Translations under genes and position numbers: made by a program
Part shown: positions 38,865-51,970 of the stretch, one piece after another
How positions within the stretch are numbered: the first letter of the stretch is position 1
How the letters are laid out: every line of letters starts with the position of its first letter
Assembly (NCBI RefSeq): GCF_900115955.1
Contig: NZ_FOYL01000001.1
Span: 1,178,001-1,242,000 of the forward strand
From: Lentzea waywayandensis
Lineage (GTDB): Bacteria; Actinomycetota; Actinomycetes; Mycobacteriales; Pseudonocardiaceae
Length of the DNA: 64,000 nt
Reading direction: 5' to 3'
The notes under the pieces: generated by a model
Told to the model about the DNA's origin: nothing
Seen by the model: the letters and a program-made list of their open reading frames with translations, nothing else
The model's database searches: none

Positions 38865-41800
38865 GGTTGCCCAGCTCCTTGGAGATGAAGTCGAGGATTT
38901 CGTCGGCCGAGGCGGTGCGCAGCCGTTGTGCCGGGTCGTCCGGCGCGGGCTCCGGCCGCCTCAGCCGGGCACCCAGCGCGTCGAGCCGCGCCGCGACCGC
39001 GGCCAGCACGGCGTCGTCCACTGTGGACTCCGCCAGCGCCGCCTCCAGCCGGTCCACGTGGTCGAGCACGACCGGCCGCGCCGGTTCGGTGACCAGTCCG
39101 CGTTCGAGGTGCGCGGCGACGGCGGCCGGCGTCGGGTGGTCGAAGATCAGCGTCGCGGGCAGCCGCACGCCGGTCGCGGCGGTGAGCCGGTTGCGCAGCT
39201 CGACCGCGGTCAGCGAGTCGAACCCGATCTCGGCGAACGGCTGGGCCGGGTCGACCGCGGCCGTGCCCCGATGCCCGAGCACCGCCGCGACCTCACCGCG
39301 CACGAGGTCGAGCAACACCTGCTGCCGTTCGGCCGCGGGCACGTCACTCAGCCGGACCTGACTCTTCGGCGGGGTGACCGGGGTGCGCACGAGCCCGCGC
39401 AGCAGCGGCGGAATCTCGCCGAGCCGCGCCGCCGACGTCTCCAGCCGGACCGGGAACAGCACCGAGTCCCCGGCCGCCCAGGCCGCGTCGAACAGGTCGA
39501 GGCCCTGACGGCTCGACAGCGGCAGCACACCCGTACGGCTCAGCCGTCCAACGTCGGCTCCGCTCGTCATCGTGCTCGCTTCGGCCCACAGCCCCCAGCC
39601 CAGCGAGAGCGCGGGAAGTCCGTGCGCTCGACGCTGACGGGCGAGCGCGTCGAGATAGGCGTTCGCGGCGGCGTAGTTGGCCTGGCCCGCCGTGCCGAGG
39701 GTGCCCGCGACCGACGAGAACAGGACGAAGCTGCGCAGGTTCGCGGTGAGCTCGTGCAGGTGCCGGGCGGCGTCGATCTTGGGTCGCAGCACGGTGTCGA
39801 GCCGATCGGGCGTCAGCGCGGTGAACGTCGCGTCGTCCAGGACACCGGCGGCGTGCACGACCGAGGTCAGCGGGTGCGCGGCCGGGATCGCGGCGAGCAC
39901 CTCCGCGAGCCGGGAACGGTCGGCGGCGTCAGCGGCCACGACCTCGGCTTCCGCACCCAGTTCCGCGAGTTCGGCGACGAACTCGGCCGCACCGTCGGTG
40001 GCCATCCCGCGCCGGCTCAGCAGCAACAGGTGCCGCGCGCCGTGGACGAGCACGAGGTGCTTCGCGACGAGCCGCCCAAGGGTGCCGAGCGCCCCGGTGA
40101 CGAGCACGGTGCCGTCCGGGTCGAGCAACGGTTCGGTGGCGGCGCGAACTTCCGCGCGGGCCAACGCCGGGACGTGGGCTGTACCGGCCCGCAACGCGAG
40201 TTGTCCTTCACCGGTACCGAGTGCGGCGGGCAACGCGCTCAGCGAACGCGGGTCGTCGTCCACGTCGGCCAGCACGATCCGGCCGGGGTGCTCGGCCTGC
40301 GCCGACCGCAGCAGGCCCCACACCGCCGCGCCCGCGAGATCGGTGACGTCGTCCCCGGTGGCCGACCGGGTCAGCACGACCAGCCGTTCGTCCCCTGGCC
40401 GGTCCAGCCACTCCCGCACGAGATCGAGCTGCCGGACGAGCACCTCGCGGACGTCGCCGGTGCCCACGGGAACGATCACGTCGGCCCCTGCGGGCGTGCC
40501 GAAGTCTTGGTACACGGGCAGTCCCAGGTCGTCGCCGACCACGACCAGGTTCGGCGCGGACGCGGTGACCTCGATCGGCTGCCACGCGAGCCGGTACAAC
40601 GAGTTCGAGCCGGCCGCGAGCTGCGCGGGCGAGAAGGGACGCAGCGTCAAGGCATCCGCGGTGAGCACCGGACGGCCGTTGTCGTCGTCGACCGCGAGCG
40701 ACACCGTGTCGAGGCCCGCGGACGAAAGCCTGACACGCAAACGCTGAGCGCCCGAAGTGTGGGCAGTGACCCCGGACCACGTGAACGGCAGCCGCGGGGC
40801 ATCGTCGGCGAAGAAGTCGCCGAGCCGCACGGCCTGGGCGGCGGCGTCGAGCAGTGCCGGGTGCATCACGAACGTGCCGGGTTCGGCGTCGATCGCGACC
40901 TCCGCGAAGACCTCGTCTCCCGACTTCCACGCCCGCGTCAGGCCCTGGAACGCGGGCCCGTAGTCGAAACCGTCCTCGGCCGCGGCGACGTAGAACTTCT
41001 CGACGTCCACCTCGACCGAGCCCGCCGGCGGCCAGGACAGCGCGGGCCGGGTGTTCGCCAGAGCCGCGAGCGTGCCGGACGCGTGCCGGGTCCACGGCAT
41101 GTCACCGTCCTCAAGACGGGCGTGGATCCGCAGCTCCCGTCCTTCGGAGACGGTGACCTGGACGAGCATCGCGCCCTGGCGGGGCAGCACGAGCGGCGCC
41201 TCGACGGTCAGGTCCTCGACCGCGGCACCCGTCTCCCGGGCCGCGTGCAGTGCCAGGTCGAGGAACGCGGTGCCGGGCAGCAGCGGCGTGTCGAGCACGG
41301 CGTGGTCGGCGAGCCACGGCTGCGTCCGCAGGGACACCCTGCCGGTGAACAGCCGAATGTCCTGCTCGGCGAGCCGGGTCGACGCGGTCAGCAGCGGGTG
41401 CCCGGCGGCGTCGAGGCCCAGTCCGGTGACACCGGGCAGCACCTGCGGGGCGTCGAGCCAGAACCGTTCGCGCTGGAACGGGTACGCGGGCAGCGTGGCA
41501 GGCGCACCCGCGGGCAACGTCCAGTCGACCGGCACGCCGTGGACGTGCGCCTCGCCGAGTGCGTTCAGGACACGGACGAGAGAGCCGTCGTTGCGCTTCA
41601 GGGTGCCGATCGCGACCGCGGTGTCGCTCACATCGTCGAACGACTCGGCGAGCGCGGTGACGAGCACGGGGTGCGGGCTGCACTCGACGAAGACGTCGTG
41701 ACCGGCCTCCACCAGCGCCTCGGTGGTGCGGGCGAACTCGACCGGCTGCCGCAGGTTCCGGTACCAGTAACCGGCTTCCAGGTCCGCGGTGTCCGTGAGC

Positions 41801-44800
41801 GCGGCGGTCACCGTCGAGTAGAACGGGATCCGCCCCGACTCCGGCCGCACCGGCGCCAGCACGCGGGCCAGTTCGTCCTCGATCAGCTCCACGTGCGCCG
41901 AGTGCGAGGCGTAGTCGACGGCGATCCGGCGCACCCGGACGTCCTGAACCGTGGCCAGCAGCTCCTCGACGGCGTCCGCATCGCCGGACACCACCGTGGA
42001 GGACGCACCGTTCGCCGCGGCGACCGAGAGCCGCCCGTCCCACGGGCCGATCAGCTCCCGCGCCCGCTCCACCGGTGCGGCCACGGACACCATGCCACCG
42101 CGACCAGAGACCGCGAGCAACGCCTTGCTGCGCAACGCGACCACCCGAGCACCGTCCTCAACGGACAGTCCACCGGCGACGACGGCGGCGGCGATCTCGC
42201 CCTGGGAGTGCCCGACGACGGCTGCGGGTTCGACGCCGTGCGCGCGCCAGACCGCGGCGAGCGACACCATCATCGCCCACAGCGCCGGCTGCACCACGTC
42301 CACGCGGGTCAACGCCTCGGCGTCGTCCAGCACGTCCAGCAGATTCCAGTCCACAAAGGACGACAACGCCGCCGCGCACTCGGACATCCGTTCGGCGAAC
42401 ACCGGTGAGGCCTGGAGGAGCTCCCGGCCCATGCCCGCCCATTGCGCACCCTGACCGGGGAACACGAACACGACTCGGCGAGCCGCACGAGCCACACCCG
42501 CGCCGCTGCCCTGCTCGGCCAGCGCGGTGAGACCGGCCCGCAGATCGCCCGCGACGACAGCGCGGTGCTCGAACCGCGACCGCACCGCAAGCGCACGCGC
42601 GACACCGGCCTCGTCACCTCCGACCAGCGGAAGAAGCTGACGCGCCCGTTCCCGCAGAGCAGGTTCGGTCCGCGCCGACAGCACCCACGGCACCGGCCCG
42701 GCCGACACCTCGGACTGTTCCGGCGCCGGAACCCCTTCCAGGACAACGTGAGCGTTGGTGCCACTGATCCCGAACGACGACACCGCCGCCCGACGCGGCC
42801 GCGTCACCGACGGCCAGTCGCGGGACTCGGTCAGCAGCTCGACGGCGCCGGACTCCCAGTCGACGTGCGGCGACGGCTCGTCGACGTGCAGCGTCTTCGG
42901 CAGCACACCGTGGCGCATGGCCTGCACCATCTTGATGACCGCGCCGACACCGGCGGCGGCCTGGGCGTGCCCGATGTTCGACTTGAGCGAGCCCAGCCAC
43001 AAAGGCACGTCCCGGTCCTGGCCGTAGGTCGCCAGCAGGGCCTGCGCTTCGATCGGGTCACCGAGCGGGGTGCCGGTGCCGTGCGCCTCGACCGCATCGA
43101 CGTCCGAAGTGGACAGTCCGGCGGCGGCGAGCGCCTGGCCGATCACGCGTTGCTGGGAAGGCCCGTTGGGTGCGGTGAGACCGTTGGAGGCGCCGTCGGA
43201 GTTGATCGCGGACCCGCGCAGCACCGCGAGCACCGGGTGTCCGTTGCGGCGTGCGTCGGACAGGCGTTCCAGCAACACCATCCCGGCGCCCTCGGCCCAG
43301 GCGGTGCCGTCGGCCGCCGCCGCGAACGGCTTGCACCGGCCGTCCGGTGCCAGCGCGCGCTGCCGGCTGAACTCGACGAACGAACCTGGCGTAGCCATCA
43401 CGGCGACACCGCCCGCCAGTGCGAGCCCGCACTCGCCCTGCCGCAGCGCCTGGGCGGCCAGGTGCAGCGCCACCAGCGAGGACGAGCACGCGGTGTCGAC
43501 GGTGACTGCGGGGCCTTCGAAGCCGAAGGTGTAGGCGACGCGGCCGGAGACGACACTGCCGGAACCGCCGGTGAACGAGTACCCCTCGGCCTCCTCCGGC
43601 AACGGGGCCAGCCGCGCGGTGTAGTCGTGGTACATGGCGCCCGCGAACACGCCGGTCCGGCTGCCGCGCAGGGACACGGGGTCGATTCCCGCGTTCTCGA
43701 CCGCCTCCCAGGAGGTTTCGAGCAACAGGCGCTGCTGCGGGTCCATGGCGGTCGCCTCGCGAGGGCTGATGCCGAAGAACTCCGCGTCGAACAGACCGGC
43801 GTCGTGCAGGAACCCGCCGCGCGTCGTGTAGGTGCGGCCAGGGCGGTCGGGGTCGGCGTCGTAGAGCGCCTCGACGTCCCAGCCGCGATCGTCCGGGAAG
43901 CCGGTGATGGCGTCGCGGCCGTCGGCGACCAGCCGCCACAGCTCGTCCGGGCTCGTCACCCCGCCGGGGAAGCGGCAGGCCATCGCGACGATCGCGATCG
44001 GGTCGCCCGAGATCTCGGTCCGCGCGACAGCGGACCGGCTGTCGTCGGACCCGGCGAGCTCGGCGTGCAGGCGGTCGATCACCGCCGCCGGGGTCGGGTG
44101 GTCGAACAGCAGCGTGACGGGCAGCCGGAGTCCGGTGGCGGTGGCGAGCCGGTTGCGGAACTCGACCGAGGTGAGCGAGTCGAAGCCGATCTCCTTGAAC
44201 GCGCGGTCCGGCGCCGCGGCCTGGTTCGCCAGCCCGAGCACAGCCGCGATCTCGCCGTGCACCAGCGCGGTCAGCGCCTCCCTGCTCATCCCCGCGTCCG
44301 GGCGGACGTTCGTGCCTCGGCCCGCGCGCAGGCGGACGAGACCCCGCAGCAGTGCGGGCACCGCGCCGGCGGCCCGCAGCCCGGCCTCGTCGAGCCGCAG
44401 TGGCACCAGCACCGCGTCCTCGGCACCGCGGCACCGGTCGAGCAGAGCGAGAGCGTCCGAAGTGGACAGTGTGCCGACCCCGGCGCGGGACATCCGGATC
44501 CGGTCCTGGGCGGCGAGCCCGCCGCCCATGCCGTCCGCCGTCTCCCACAGGCCCCAGGCCAGCGCGGTGGCGGGCAGGCCTGCGTCCCTGCGGTGTGCGG
44601 CGAGCGCGTCGAGGAAGGTGTTCGCGGCGGCGTAGTTCGCCTGTCCCGCCGTGCCCAGGGTGCCCGCGACCGAGGAGAACAGCACGAACTCGGCCAGGCC
44701 GGACGTCAGCTCGTGCAGGTGCCAGGCGGCGTCCACCTTGGCCCGCAGGACGTCGTCGAGTTGCTGTGCGGTGAGCGTCTCCACCGGGCCGTCGGCGAGG

Positions 44801-47800
44801 ACGCCGGCGACGTGCAGGACCGCCGTCAGCGGGTGAGCCTCGGGGACCTCGGCCAGCAGCGCCGCGAGCGCGGCGCGGTCGGCGACGTCGCAGCCGGCGA
44901 GGGTGACGTTCGCCCCCAGCGCCTCCAGTTCCGCGACCAGTTCTTCGGCGCCGTCCGCGGTACGTCCGCGACGGCTGACGAGCAGCAGGTGCCGGAAACC
45001 CTGCCCCGCGAGCCGCAGAGCCAGCGCGCGGCCGAGCCCACCGGTCGCGCCGGTGAGGAGCACTGTGCCGTCCGGGTCCGCGGCAGGCGCGACGTCCGGC
45101 ACGGTGGCCCTGGCGAGCCGTGGCGCGTGAACGGCACCGTTGCGGTGTGCGACCTCCGGTTCACCGGTGGCCGCCGCGGCCGCGATCTCGGCCGGGCTCA
45201 GCTCGTGGTCGCTGTCGAGCAGCACGAACCGGCCGGGGTGTTCGGTCTGGGCCGAGCGGACCAGGCCGCGCACAGTGGCGTGCGCGAGGTCGCTGAGCAC
45301 GAAGACGAGCCGGGCGCCGTCGAACCTGGGGTCGGCGAGCCAGGTGCGGACGAGTCCGAGCGCGTGTGCCGCGGCGGTGTGCGCCTGCTCTGGCACCGCA
45401 CCGGTGCCGATTTCCGGCCGCACCGCCACGAAGTCGGGCACGTCGACGAGGGAGTCGGGGCCAGTGGTGATCACGCACGCCGACGAGGTCTCCGGCGCGG
45501 GCACCGGCGTCCAGGTGATGCGATACACGTCGTCGTGGGCGACGGTGGCCGTCAGCTGGTCCGCGGTGACCGGTCGCAGCACCAGCGCGCCGACCGAGGC
45601 GACCGGCACACCACTGGCATCCACAATGGACATTTCGACGTCGTCGCCGGCCGGGGTGTACCGGACGCGGATCGTGCTCGCGCCGGTGGCGTGCAGGCGG
45701 ACGTCGTGCCAGGAGAACGGGATCCGGCCCGCGCCGACCCCGGCCGGGTCGCCGAACGCGACGGCGTGCAACGCACCGTCGAGCAACGCCGGGTGCAGGC
45801 CGTACGCCGCCGCTTCCGAAACGCGGTGCTCCGGCAGGGCGACTTCGGCGAACAGCTCGTCGCCTCGCCGCCACACCGCGCGGAGGCACTGGAACTCGGG
45901 CCCGTAGCCGAACCCGGCTTCGGCGAGCCTCGCGTACCGGCCGTCGAGGTCGACCGGGTCGGCGTCCGCGGGCGGCCACACCTGCTCGGACGACGGCACG
46001 TCGCCTCCTGCCGAGACGAACCCGGCGGCGTGGCGAACCCAGCCCGCGGTCATCGAAGGCTGGTCGGGACGCGACGACACCACGATCGTGCGCCGACCGC
46101 CCTGGTCGGGTGCGCCGAGGGCGACCTGGAGCTGGACCCGGCCGTCGGCGGGCAGAACCAGCGGTGTCTCCTGGACGAGCTCGTCGAGCCGATCGCAGCC
46201 CGCCTGCCCCGCCGCGAGCAGCGCGAGTTCCACGAAAGCGCTGCCGGGCAACAGGTTCGCGGCCAGCACGACGTGATCGGCCAGCCACGGCTGCGTGCGC
46301 ACGGACAGCACACCGGTGAACAGAACGCCGTCGGTGCCCGCGATCTCGGCGCCACCGCCGAGCAGCGGGTGCCCGGTCGGGGTGAGCCCGGCCGCCGCGG
46401 CGTCGGCGGGCAGCGAGCGCGGCGGCAGCCAGAACCGGTGCCGCTCGAACGCGTAGGTCGGCACGTCCACCGGAGAAGCACCGGACGTGACAGCGGGCCA
46501 GTCGGCCTCTACGCCGCGCACGACCATCCCGGCGAGCGCGGTGAGCACGGACTGAAGATCATTTCGTTCGGCCCGCAGCGTGGGCAGGACCGAGAAGTCG
46601 CCCTCCGGCAGGCAGTCACGGGTCATCGTGCTCAGCACGGCGTCGGGCCCGAGCTCGACGAAGGTGGTGACTCCGGCGTCGGCCAGGCGGCCGATCGCGG
46701 CGGCGAAGCGGACGGTGTCGCGGACGTGCCGGCCCCAGTAGCCGGCGGTGCCGGGGTCGCCGTCCCCGCCGACCACCAGCGGAATCCGCGCGGGGTGGTA
46801 GGTGACCGACTCGGCGACCTCGCGGAACGCGTCGAGCATCCCGTCCATCAACGGGGAGTGGAAGGCGTGGCTGACGTTGAGCCGCCGGGTCCGGCGACCG
46901 AGCTCCGTGAAGTGCCGCGCGATCGCCGTCACCGCGATCTCCTCTCCGGCAACGACGACAGCGGCCGGTCCGTTCACCGCGGCGAGCGACACCTCGTCGC
47001 CGCACAGCGGGAGGACCTCGTCCTCGGCCGCCTCCACCGCGACCATCGCGCCGCCGGCCGGCAGCGCCGCCATCAGCGCGCCCCTGGCCGCGACGAGCCG
47101 GGCCGCGTCGGCGAGATCGAGGATCCCGGCGAGATGTGCGGCGGCGAGCTCACCGATCGAGTGGCCGGCGAGGAACCCCGGCCGGACGCCCCAGTGCTCG
47201 AACAGCCGGAACAGCGCCACCTCGACGGCGAAGAGCGCGGGCTGGGTGTAGGAGGTCCGGTCGAGCAGCTCCGAGCCGGACGCGAACACGACAGTCCGCA
47301 GTGGACGGTCCAGATGCGGGTCGAGCGCGGCGAACACGTCGTCGAGCGCCTGGGCGAACGGCGGGCAGGACTCGTACAGGTCCTGTGCCATCCGAGCCCG
47401 CTGGGAGCCCTGGCCCGTGCAGAGGAACGCGAGCACGCCCTGCGACACCCGGCCGATTTCCTTGCTCCCCAAGGCGTCCAGCGCGGCCAGATACCCGTCG
47501 CGGTCAGCGGCGACGACACCGGCCCTGTACTCGAACCGGGTGCGAGCGGCCAGCGTGGTGGCCACCCCGGCGAGCGGCAGGTCCGGGTGGGCGATCAGGT
47601 GGTCCCGCAACCGTTCGGCCTGACCGACGAGCGCGTCTTTCGTCTTCGCGCTGAGCAGCCACGGCGCCGGGGAGTCGCTCACCTGGCCCTGATCGGTGGC
47701 AGGTGCTTCCTCCAGCACCGCGTGCGCGTTGGTGCCGCTGATCCCGAACGACGACACGGCTGCTCGGCGAACCCGGTCCCCCGCCGGCCACGCGACGGGT

Positions 47801-50800
47801 TCGGTCAGCAGCCGGATCTCGCCCGCGGACCAGTCCACGTGCGGAGAAGGCACCTCGGCGTGCAGGGTCTTCGGCACGACACCGTGCTGAAGAGCGAGCA
47901 CGAGCTTCACGACGCCACCGATCCCGGCGGCGGCCTGGGCGTGCCCGATGTTCGACTTCAGCGACCCCAGCCACAACGGGGTCTCCCGGTCCTGACCGTA
48001 GGTGGCCAGCAGTGCCCGCGCCTCGATCGGGTCACCCAGCATGGTTCCGGTGCCGTGCGCCTCGACCACATCGACGTCCGAAGTGGACAGACCGGCGTCG
48101 GCGAGGGCCTGGCGGATCACCTTGCCCTGGGCGGGACCGCTCGGTGCGGTGAGGCCGTTGGACGCGCCGTCGGAGTTCACCGCCGAGCCGCGGACCAGAG
48201 CGAGCACGGGGTGCCCGTGGCGGCGCGCGTCGGACAGCCGCTCCAACAGGACGACGCCCACGCCCTCGGCCCAGCCGGTGCCGGACGCGTCGGCGGAGAA
48301 AGCGCGGCAGCGGCCGTCGTCCGACAACCCGCCCTGCTTGGCGAACTCGACGAACATCCCCGGCCCGGACATCACGGCCACGCCGCCGGCGAACGCGAGC
48401 CCGCACTCCCCCGCACGGAGCGCACGCACGGCCAAATGCAGTGCCACCAACGAGGACGAGCACGCGGTGTCCACGGTGACCGCCGGGCCTTCGAGCCCGA
48501 AGACGTGCGCGACGCGGCCGGAGATCAGGCTGGTGGTCGTGCCGGTGAGCAGATGTCCCTCGGACACCTCGGCGGCCTCGTGCAGCCGCGGTCCGTACTC
48601 GTGCGAGGTGGCGCCGAGGAAGACGCCGTCGCGGTGGCCGCGCACGGTCTCCGGCCGGATGCCGGCGCGTTCGTAGGCCTCCCACACGGCCTGCAGGACA
48701 AGTCGTTGCTGCGGGTCCATCGCGAGGGCCTCGCGCGGGCTGATGCCGAAGAACCCCGCGTCGAACTCGGCCGCACCGGCGAGGAACCCGCCGTCGCGCA
48801 CCGCACCGCTGTCCCAGCCCCGGTCGGCGGGTGGCGGGCCGATCGCGTCCGTCCCGTCGGCGACCAGCCGCCAGAGGTCCTCGGGGCTGTGGACGTCACC
48901 GGGGAACCGGCAGGCCATCGCGACGATCGCGATGGGTTCGTCCTCGCGCCCGGACTCCTCCGCGGTCTCGGGCTCGGTCTCGCCGGCGAGGTGCGCGGCC
49001 ACGGCCGCGGGCGTGGGGTGGTCGAACAGCAGCGTCGCCGGCAGCGCGCGGCCCGTGGCCTCCGCCAGCCGGTCGCGCAGTTCGAGGCCGGTCAGCGAGT
49101 CGACGCCCAGGTCGCGGAAGGTCCGGGAGGCGTCCACGTCGTCCGCCGACCGGTGTTCCAGGACGGCCGCGACCTCGGCGCGGACCAGGTCCAACGGGCT
49201 GGCCGGATCGCTGGCGCGGGGAGCTCGTTCGGCCGCGGGGACGTCTCGTCGTTCCTGCGGTTCCCCCGGCAACCAGTAGGACTCGCGCTGGAACGGATAG
49301 GTCGGCAGCTCGACCCGGTTGCCCTGCCACGCGGCGAAGACCGCGTCCCACTCGACGTCCCGGCCGGTCACGTGCAATGCGGCCAGCGCCCGCAGCACAG
49401 CGGCGGTCTCGGACCGGGAACCACGTTGTGCCGCGACGACCTCGGCGCCGATGACGGTCGCACGGGCCTGCTCGGTGAGCACCCCGGCCGGGCCGATCTC
49501 CACGAAGTCCGTGACCCCGGCGGCTTCAAGTGTCTGAACGGCGTCGGCGAAGCGAACGGCCTCACGGGCCTGGCGCACCCAGTACCCGGCGGTGCCCAGA
49601 TCGGTCGAGAGAAGCCCGGTCACCGTCGACACCACGGCCAGCCTCGGGTCCGAATAGGACACTTCCGCCGCGATCCGGCCGAACTCCGCCAGCATCGGCT
49701 CGATCCGGGCGGAGTGGAAGGCGTGGCTGACGGTGAGCCGCTTGGTCCGGTGCCCGCGTGCGGCCAGCACCTCCGCGGCGGCAAGCACCGCGTCCTCGTC
49801 ACCGGACAACACCACCGCCGCGGGCCCGTTCACCGCGGCAAGGGAAACCCGGTCGCTCAGGAGCGGACGGACGTCGTTCTCAGCGGCCTCCACCGCGACC
49901 ATCGCACCGCCGACCGGCAACGCCTGCATGAGCGCGCTTCTGGCGGCGACCAGCTTGGCTGCGTCCGCGAGGGAGAACACCCCGGCGACGTGCGCCGCGA
50001 CGAGCTCGCCGACCGAGTGCCCGGCGACGAGGTCCGGCCGGATCCCCGCACTGGCGAACAACTCGAAGAGAGCCAGCTCGAAGGCGAACAGACCGGGCTG
50101 GGTGTACTCGGTGCGGTGGAGGTCGTCACCGTCCTCGCGCACGACGTTGGCGAGCGGCCGGTCGAGCAGGCCGTCGAACGCGGCACAGGCGGTCTCGAAC
50201 GCCTCCGCGAACACCGGGAACGCCGACGCCAGTTCCACGCCCATCCCGGCGCGCTGGCTGCCCTGACCGCTGAACAGGAACGCGAGCGACCCGCGCGGCG
50301 CGACCCGGCCGCGGACGATCTCGTGCGCGCCCCCGCCACCGGCCAGGGTGTCCAGGCCGCGCAGCAACGCCTCCCGGTCGCGACCGACGACGACCGCGCG
50401 GTGCTCGTGGTGCTTTCGGGTGACGGCAAGAGAAAGTCCGGCGTCGACAGAGTCCACTGAGGACAGTGCGCCGTGCATCCTGGCCGCCTGGTCCCGCAGG
50501 GCGTCCGGCGTGCGGGCCGACAGCAGCCACGGCAGGGCGGATGGCGTGCTCGGAGCAGTGTGGTCCCGCGGCGGCGCCTCCCGCACGACGACGTGACAGT
50601 TCGTGCCGCCCATGCCGAACGACGAGACTCCCGCGACGAGCGGTGCACCGGGTTCGGGCCAGTCCGTCACCGTGGTCTGCACCCGCAGGCCGAGTTCCCG
50701 CACCACCGGGTTGGGCGCTTCGAACCCGAGGCTGGGCGGCAGCTTCCTGTTGCGCAGCGCGAGAACGACCTTGACCAGCCCGGTGACTCCGGCGGCCGCC

Positions 50801-51783
50801 TCGGTGTGGCCGACGTTCGTCTTCACGGAACCGACGACCAGCTCATGCCTGAACACCTGGCCGAGAGCGGCGGCCTCGACCGGGTCACCGGCCTTGGTGC
50901 CCGTGCCGTGGAGTTCGACGTACTGCACGTCCTGCGGCACGATCCCGGCGCGGTCGTAGGCGAGCCGCAGCACTTCGGCCTGGGCGTCGGCGTCCGGAGC
51001 GGTGAGCCCCGCCCCGCCGCCGTCGTTGCCGATCGCGCTGCCGGCGATCACCGCGTGCACGAGGTCGCCGTCGGCGAGCGCCTGGTCGAGGGGTTTGAGG
51101 ACGACGGCCGCGCCGCCCTCGCCACGCACGAACCCGTTGGCGCGCAGGTCGAAGACCCGAGAGGTCCCGTCCGGCGACAGACCGCCGAAGCGTTCGGCGA
51201 GGACGGCGCCCTCCGGCACGAGGTTGAGGTGCACGCCACCGGCGATCGCGACCGCGCATTCCCCGCGGCGCAGGCTTTCCACGGCCTGGTGCACGGCGAC
51301 CAGCGAGGACGACTGGCCGGAGTCGACGACGAAGCTCGGCCCGCGCAGGCCGAGCGCGTAGGAGACGCGGTTGGCGATGAGACCGCGGCGGACGCCCGCC
51401 ATCGAGTGCCGGGTGACGGCATCGGTACCCGCGCGGTCGAGCAGGGTGGCGTAGTCGTCGGAAGCGGCGCCGACGAACACACCGGTCCGTGCCCCCGGCA
51501 CCGTGCCGGCGTTCTCCACGGCCTCCCAGGCGAGTTCGAGCATCAGCCGCTGCTGCGGGTCGATCGCGGCGGCTTCGCGCGGTGAGATGCCGAAGAACGC
51601 GGGGTCGAAGTCCGCGACCCGGTCGAGGTAGGCGGCGGGTGGCGCGGCGGGATCGGTGACCCGGCCGGCGGGCGGCGCACCGATCGCACATCGGCTGTCG
51701 CGCAGGAGTGCCCAGAACCCGGCCGGGTCATCCGCCGCGGGCAGTCGGCAGGACAGGCCGATGATCGCAATCCCCTGCGGCAT
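38857..51783 (-). CDS. Modular type I polyketide synthase A (KSQ loading module, modules 1-2)
   Basis: A 4308-residue first PKS. ATG 51783 was chosen over an upstream in-frame codon at 51819 because AGGAGGG lies 5-7 nt before it and [15 protein letters not shown] is a standard KS start. There is no N-terminal docking helix, as expected for the first protein of the line. Loading module: KS with VDSGQSSSL, where the nucleophile Cys is Gln157 (a KSQ decarboxylase), AT Ser590 (GHSVG) with HAFH 687-690 (malonyl), ACP Ser896; this predicts an acetyl starter from malonyl-CoA. Module 1: KS Cys1108, AT Ser1542 (GHSIG) with HAFH 1639-1642 (malonyl), DH His1837 but Ala1841 replacing the Gly of HxxxGxxxxP, KR Tyr2384 (LAD), ACP Ser2536. 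Module 2: KS Cys2766, AT Ser3193 (GHSQG) with YASH 3291-3294 (methylmalonyl), DH His3494 but Asp3498 replacing that Gly, KR Tyr4037 (LDD), ACP Ser4190, then the docking tail from about 4235. Whether the two DH domains work is uncertain. Confidence 0.98.
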   Translation of the reverse strand: MPQGIAIIGLSCRLPAADDPAGFWALLRDSRCAIGAPPAGRVTDPAAPPAAYLDRVADFDPAFFGISPREAAAIDPQQRLMLELAWEAVENAGTVPGARTGVFVGAASDDYATLLDRAGTDAVTRHSMAGVRRGLIANRVSYALGLRGPSFVVDSGQSSSLVAVHQAVESLRRGECAVAIAGGVHLNLVPEGAVLAERFGGLSPDGTSRVFDLRANGFVRGEGGAAVVLKPLDQALADGDLVHAVIAGSAIGNDGGGAGLTAPDADAQAEVLRLAYDRAGIVPQDVQYVELHGTGTKAGDPVEAAALGQVFRHELVVGSVKTNVGHTEAAAGVTGLVKVVLALRNRKLPPSLGFEAPNPVVRELGLRVQTTVTDWPEPGAPLVAGVSSFGMGGTNCHVVVREAPPRDHTAPSTPSALPWLLSARTPDALRDQAARMHGALSSVDSVDAGLSLAVTRKHHEHRAVVVGRDREALLRGLDTLAGGGGAHEIVRGRVAPRGSLAFLFSGQGSQRAGMGVELASAFPVFAEAFETACAAFDGLLDRPLANVVREDGDDLHRTEYTQPGLFAFELALFELFASAGIRPDLVAGHSVGELVAAHVAGVFSLADAAKLVAARSALMQALPVGGAMVAVEAAENDVRPLLSDRVSLAAVNGPAAVVLSGDEDAVLAAAEVLAARGHRTKRLTVSHAFHSARIEPMLAEFGRIAAEVSYSDPRLAVVSTVTGLLSTDLGTAGYWVRQAREAVRFADAVQTLEAAGVTDFVEIGPAGVLTEQARATVIGAEVVAAQRGSRSETAAVLRALAALHVTGRDVEWDAVFAAWQGNRVELPTYPFQRESYWLPGEPQERRDVPAAERAPRASDPASPLDLVRAEVAAVLEHRSADDVDASRTFRDLGVDSLTGLELRDRLAEATGRALPATLLFDHPTPAAVAAHLAGETEPETAEESGREDEPIAIVAMACRFPGDVHSPEDLWRLVADGTDAIGPPPADRGWDSGAVRDGGFLAGAAEFDAGFFGISPREALAMDPQQRLVLQAVWEAYERAGIRPETVRGHRDGVFLGATSHEYGPRLHEAAEVSEGHLLTGTTTSLISGRVAHVFGLEGPAVTVDTACSSSLVALHLAVRALRAGECGLAFAGGVAVMSGPGMFVEFAKQGGLSDDGRCRAFSADASGTGWAEGVGVVLLERLSDARRHGHPVLALVRGSAVNSDGASNGLTAPSGPAQGKVIRQALADAGLSTSDVDVVEAHGTGTMLGDPIEARALLATYGQDRETPLWLGSLKSNIGHAQAAAGIGGVVKLVLALQHGVVPKTLHAEVPSPHVDWSAGEIRLLTEPVAWPAGDRVRRAAVSSFGISGTNAHAVLEEAPATDQGQVSDSPAPWLLSAKTKDALVGQAERLRDHLIAHPDLPLAGVATTLAARTRFEYRAGVVAADRDGYLAALDALGSKEIGRVSQGVLAFLCTGQGSQRARMAQDLYESCPPFAQALDDVFAALDPHLDRPLRTVVFASGSELLDRTSYTQPALFAVEVALFRLFEHWGVRPGFLAGHSIGELAAAHLAGILDLADAARLVAARGALMAALPAGGAMVAVEAAEDEVLPLCGDEVSLAAVNGPAAVVVAGEEIAVTAIARHFTELGRRTRRLNVSHAFHSPLMDGMLDAFREVAESVTYHPARIPLVVGGDGDPGTAGYWGRHVRDTVRFAAAIGRLADAGVTTFVELGPDAVLSTMTRDCLPEGDFSVLPTLRAERNDLQSVLTALAGMVVRGVEADWPAVTSGASPVDVPTYAFERHRFWLPPRSLPADAAAAGLTPTGHPLLGGGAEIAGTDGVLFTGVLSVRTQPWLADHVVLAANLLPGSAFVELALLAAGQAGCDRLDELVQETPLVLPADGRVQLQVALGAPDQGGRRTIVVSSRPDQPSMTAGWVRHAAGFVSAGGDVPSSEQVWPPADADPVDLDGRYARLAEAGFGYGPEFQCLRAVWRRGDELFAEVALPEHRVSEAAAYGLHPALLDGALHAVAFGDPAGVGAGRIPFSWHDVRLHATGASTIRVRYTPAGDDVEMSIVDASGVPVASVGALVLRPVTADQLTATVAHDDVYRITWTPVPAPETSSACVITTGPDSLVDVPDFVAVRPEIGTGAVPEQAHTAAAHALGLVRTWLADPRFDGARLVFVLSDLAHATVRGLVRSAQTEHPGRFVLLDSDHELSPAEIAAAAATGEPEVAHRNGAVHAPRLARATVPDVAPAADPDGTVLLTGATGGLGRALALRLAGQGFRHLLLVSRRGRTADGAEELVAELEALGANVTLAGCDVADRAALAALLAEVPEAHPLTAVLHVAGVLADGPVETLTAQQLDDVLRAKVDAAWHLHELTSGLAEFVLFSSVAGTLGTAGQANYAAANTFLDALAAHRRDAGLPATALAWGLWETADGMGGGLAAQDRIRMSRAGVGTLSTSDALALLDRCRGAEDAVLVPLRLDEAGLRAAGAVPALLRGLVRLRAGRGTNVRPDAGMSREALTALVHGEIAAVLGLANQAAAPDRAFKEIGFDSLTSVEFRNRLATATGLRLPVTLLFDHPTPAAVIDRLHAELAGSDDSRSAVARTEISGDPIAIVAMACRFPGGVTSPDELWRLVADGRDAITGFPDDRGWDVEALYDADPDRPGRTYTTRGGFLHDAGLFDAEFFGISPREATAMDPQQRLLLETSWEAVENAGIDPVSLRGSRTGVFAGAMYHDYTARLAPLPEEAEGYSFTGGSGSVVSGRVAYTFGFEGPAVTVDTACSSSLVALHLAAQALRQGECGLALAGGVAVMATPGSFVEFSRQRALAPDGRCKPFAAAADGTAWAEGAGMVLLERLSDARRNGHPVLAVLRGSAINSDGASNGLTAPNGPSQQRVIGQALAAAGLSTSDVDAVEAHGTGTPLGDPIEAQALLATYGQDRDVPLWLGSLKSNIGHAQAAAGVGAVIKMVQAMRHGVLPKTLHVDEPSPHVDWESGAVELLTESRDWPSVTRPRRAAVSSFGISGTNAHVVLEGVPAPEQSEVSAGPVPWVLSARTEPALRERARQLLPLVGGDEAGVARALAVRSRFEHRAVVAGDLRAGLTALAEQGSGAGVARAARRVVFVFPGQGAQWAGMGRELLQASPVFAERMSECAAALSSFVDWNLLDVLDDAEALTRVDVVQPALWAMMVSLAAVWRAHGVEPAAVVGHSQGEIAAAVVAGGLSVEDGARVVALRSKALLAVSGRGGMVSVAAPVERARELIGPWDGRLSVAAANGASSTVVSGDADAVEELLATVQDVRVRRIAVDYASHSAHVELIEDELARVLAPVRPESGRIPFYSTVTAALTDTADLEAGYWYRNLRQPVEFARTTEALVEAGHDVFVECSPHPVLVTALAESFDDVSDTAVAIGTLKRNDGSLVRVLNALGEAHVHGVPVDWTLPAGAPATLPAYPFQRERFWLDAPQVLPGVTGLGLDAAGHPLLTASTRLAEQDIRLFTGRVSLRTQPWLADHAVLDTPLLPGTAFLDLALHAARETGAAVEDLTVEAPLVLPRQGAMLVQVTVSEGRELRIHARLEDGDMPWTRHASGTLAALANTRPALSWPPAGSVEVDVEKFYVAAAEDGFDYGPAFQGLTRAWKSGDEVFAEVAIDAEPGTFVMHPALLDAAAQAVRLGDFFADDAPRLPFTWSGVTAHTSGAQRLRVRLSSAGLDTVSLAVDDDNGRPVLTADALTLRPFSPAQLAAGSNSLYRLAWQPIEVTASAPNLVVVGDDLGLPVYQDFGTPAGADVIVPVGTGDVREVLVRQLDLVREWLDRPGDERLVVLTRSATGDDVTDLAGAAVWGLLRSAQAEHPGRIVLADVDDDPRSLSALPAALGTGEGQLALRAGTAHVPALARAEVRAATEPLLDPDGTVLVTGALGTLGRLVAKHLVLVHGARHLLLLSRRGMATDGAAEFVAELAELGAEAEVVAADAADRSRLAEVLAAIPAAHPLTSVVHAAGVLDDATFTALTPDRLDTVLRPKIDAARHLHELTANLRSFVLFSSVAGTLGTAGQANYAAANAYLDALARQRRAHGLPALSLGWGLWAEASTMTSGADVGRLSRTGVLPLSSRQGLDLFDAAWAAGDSVLFPVRLETSAARLGEIPPLLRGLVRTPVTPPKSQVRLSDVPAAERQQVLLDLVRGEVAAVLGHRGTAAVDPAQPFAEIGFDSLTAVELRNRLTAATGVRLPATLIFDHPTPAAVAAHLERGLVTEPARPVVLDHVDRLEAALAESTVDDAVLAAVAARLDALGARLRRPEPAPDDPAQRLRTASADEILDFISKELGNHG

Positions 51784-51926
51784 GAGCCCTCCTCGCCTGG
51801 TCGCCCGCATTGCCTGCAAAAACTAGAAAGAACGGCTTGCCGCTCACTTCCACCGACTTCTCCGCCGCTGAAAGTCACGGATCGCGACGAAAGCGCTGCG
51901 GTCCGTGACGTTCCGGACAGACGAAA
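51784..51926 (-). promoter_or_regulatory. Probable promoter region of the PKS operon
   Basis: This gap follows the regulator's terminator and precedes the first PKS gene, so an operon promoter is expected here. Seen in sequence: a ribosome site AGGAGGG just before ATG 51783; an A/T-rich patch around 51812-51834 (minus strand TTCTTTCTAGTTTTTGCAGG) that could hold a -10 element; and an 8-bp inverted repeat GTCACGGA/TCCGTGAC at 51874-51881 and 51902-51909. A clear 11-bp-period SARP heptamer pair is not obvious, although GAGAAGT and TGGAAGT recur 10 bp apart. The transcription start cannot be placed by eye. Confidence 0.5.
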
Positions 51927-51954
51927 GAGGGGCGGCCCTTGTGGACCGCCCCTC
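51927..51954 (-). terminator. Terminator after the SARP regulator
   Basis: A perfect 9-bp stem GAGGGGCGG/CCGCCCCTC with a 10-nt loop starts 16 nt after the regulator's stop codon. On the minus strand it is followed directly by TTTCG. It separates the regulator transcript from the PKS operon, although read-through is possible. Confidence 0.75.
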
Positions 51955-51970
51955 GATGCCTTGTGCCGCC

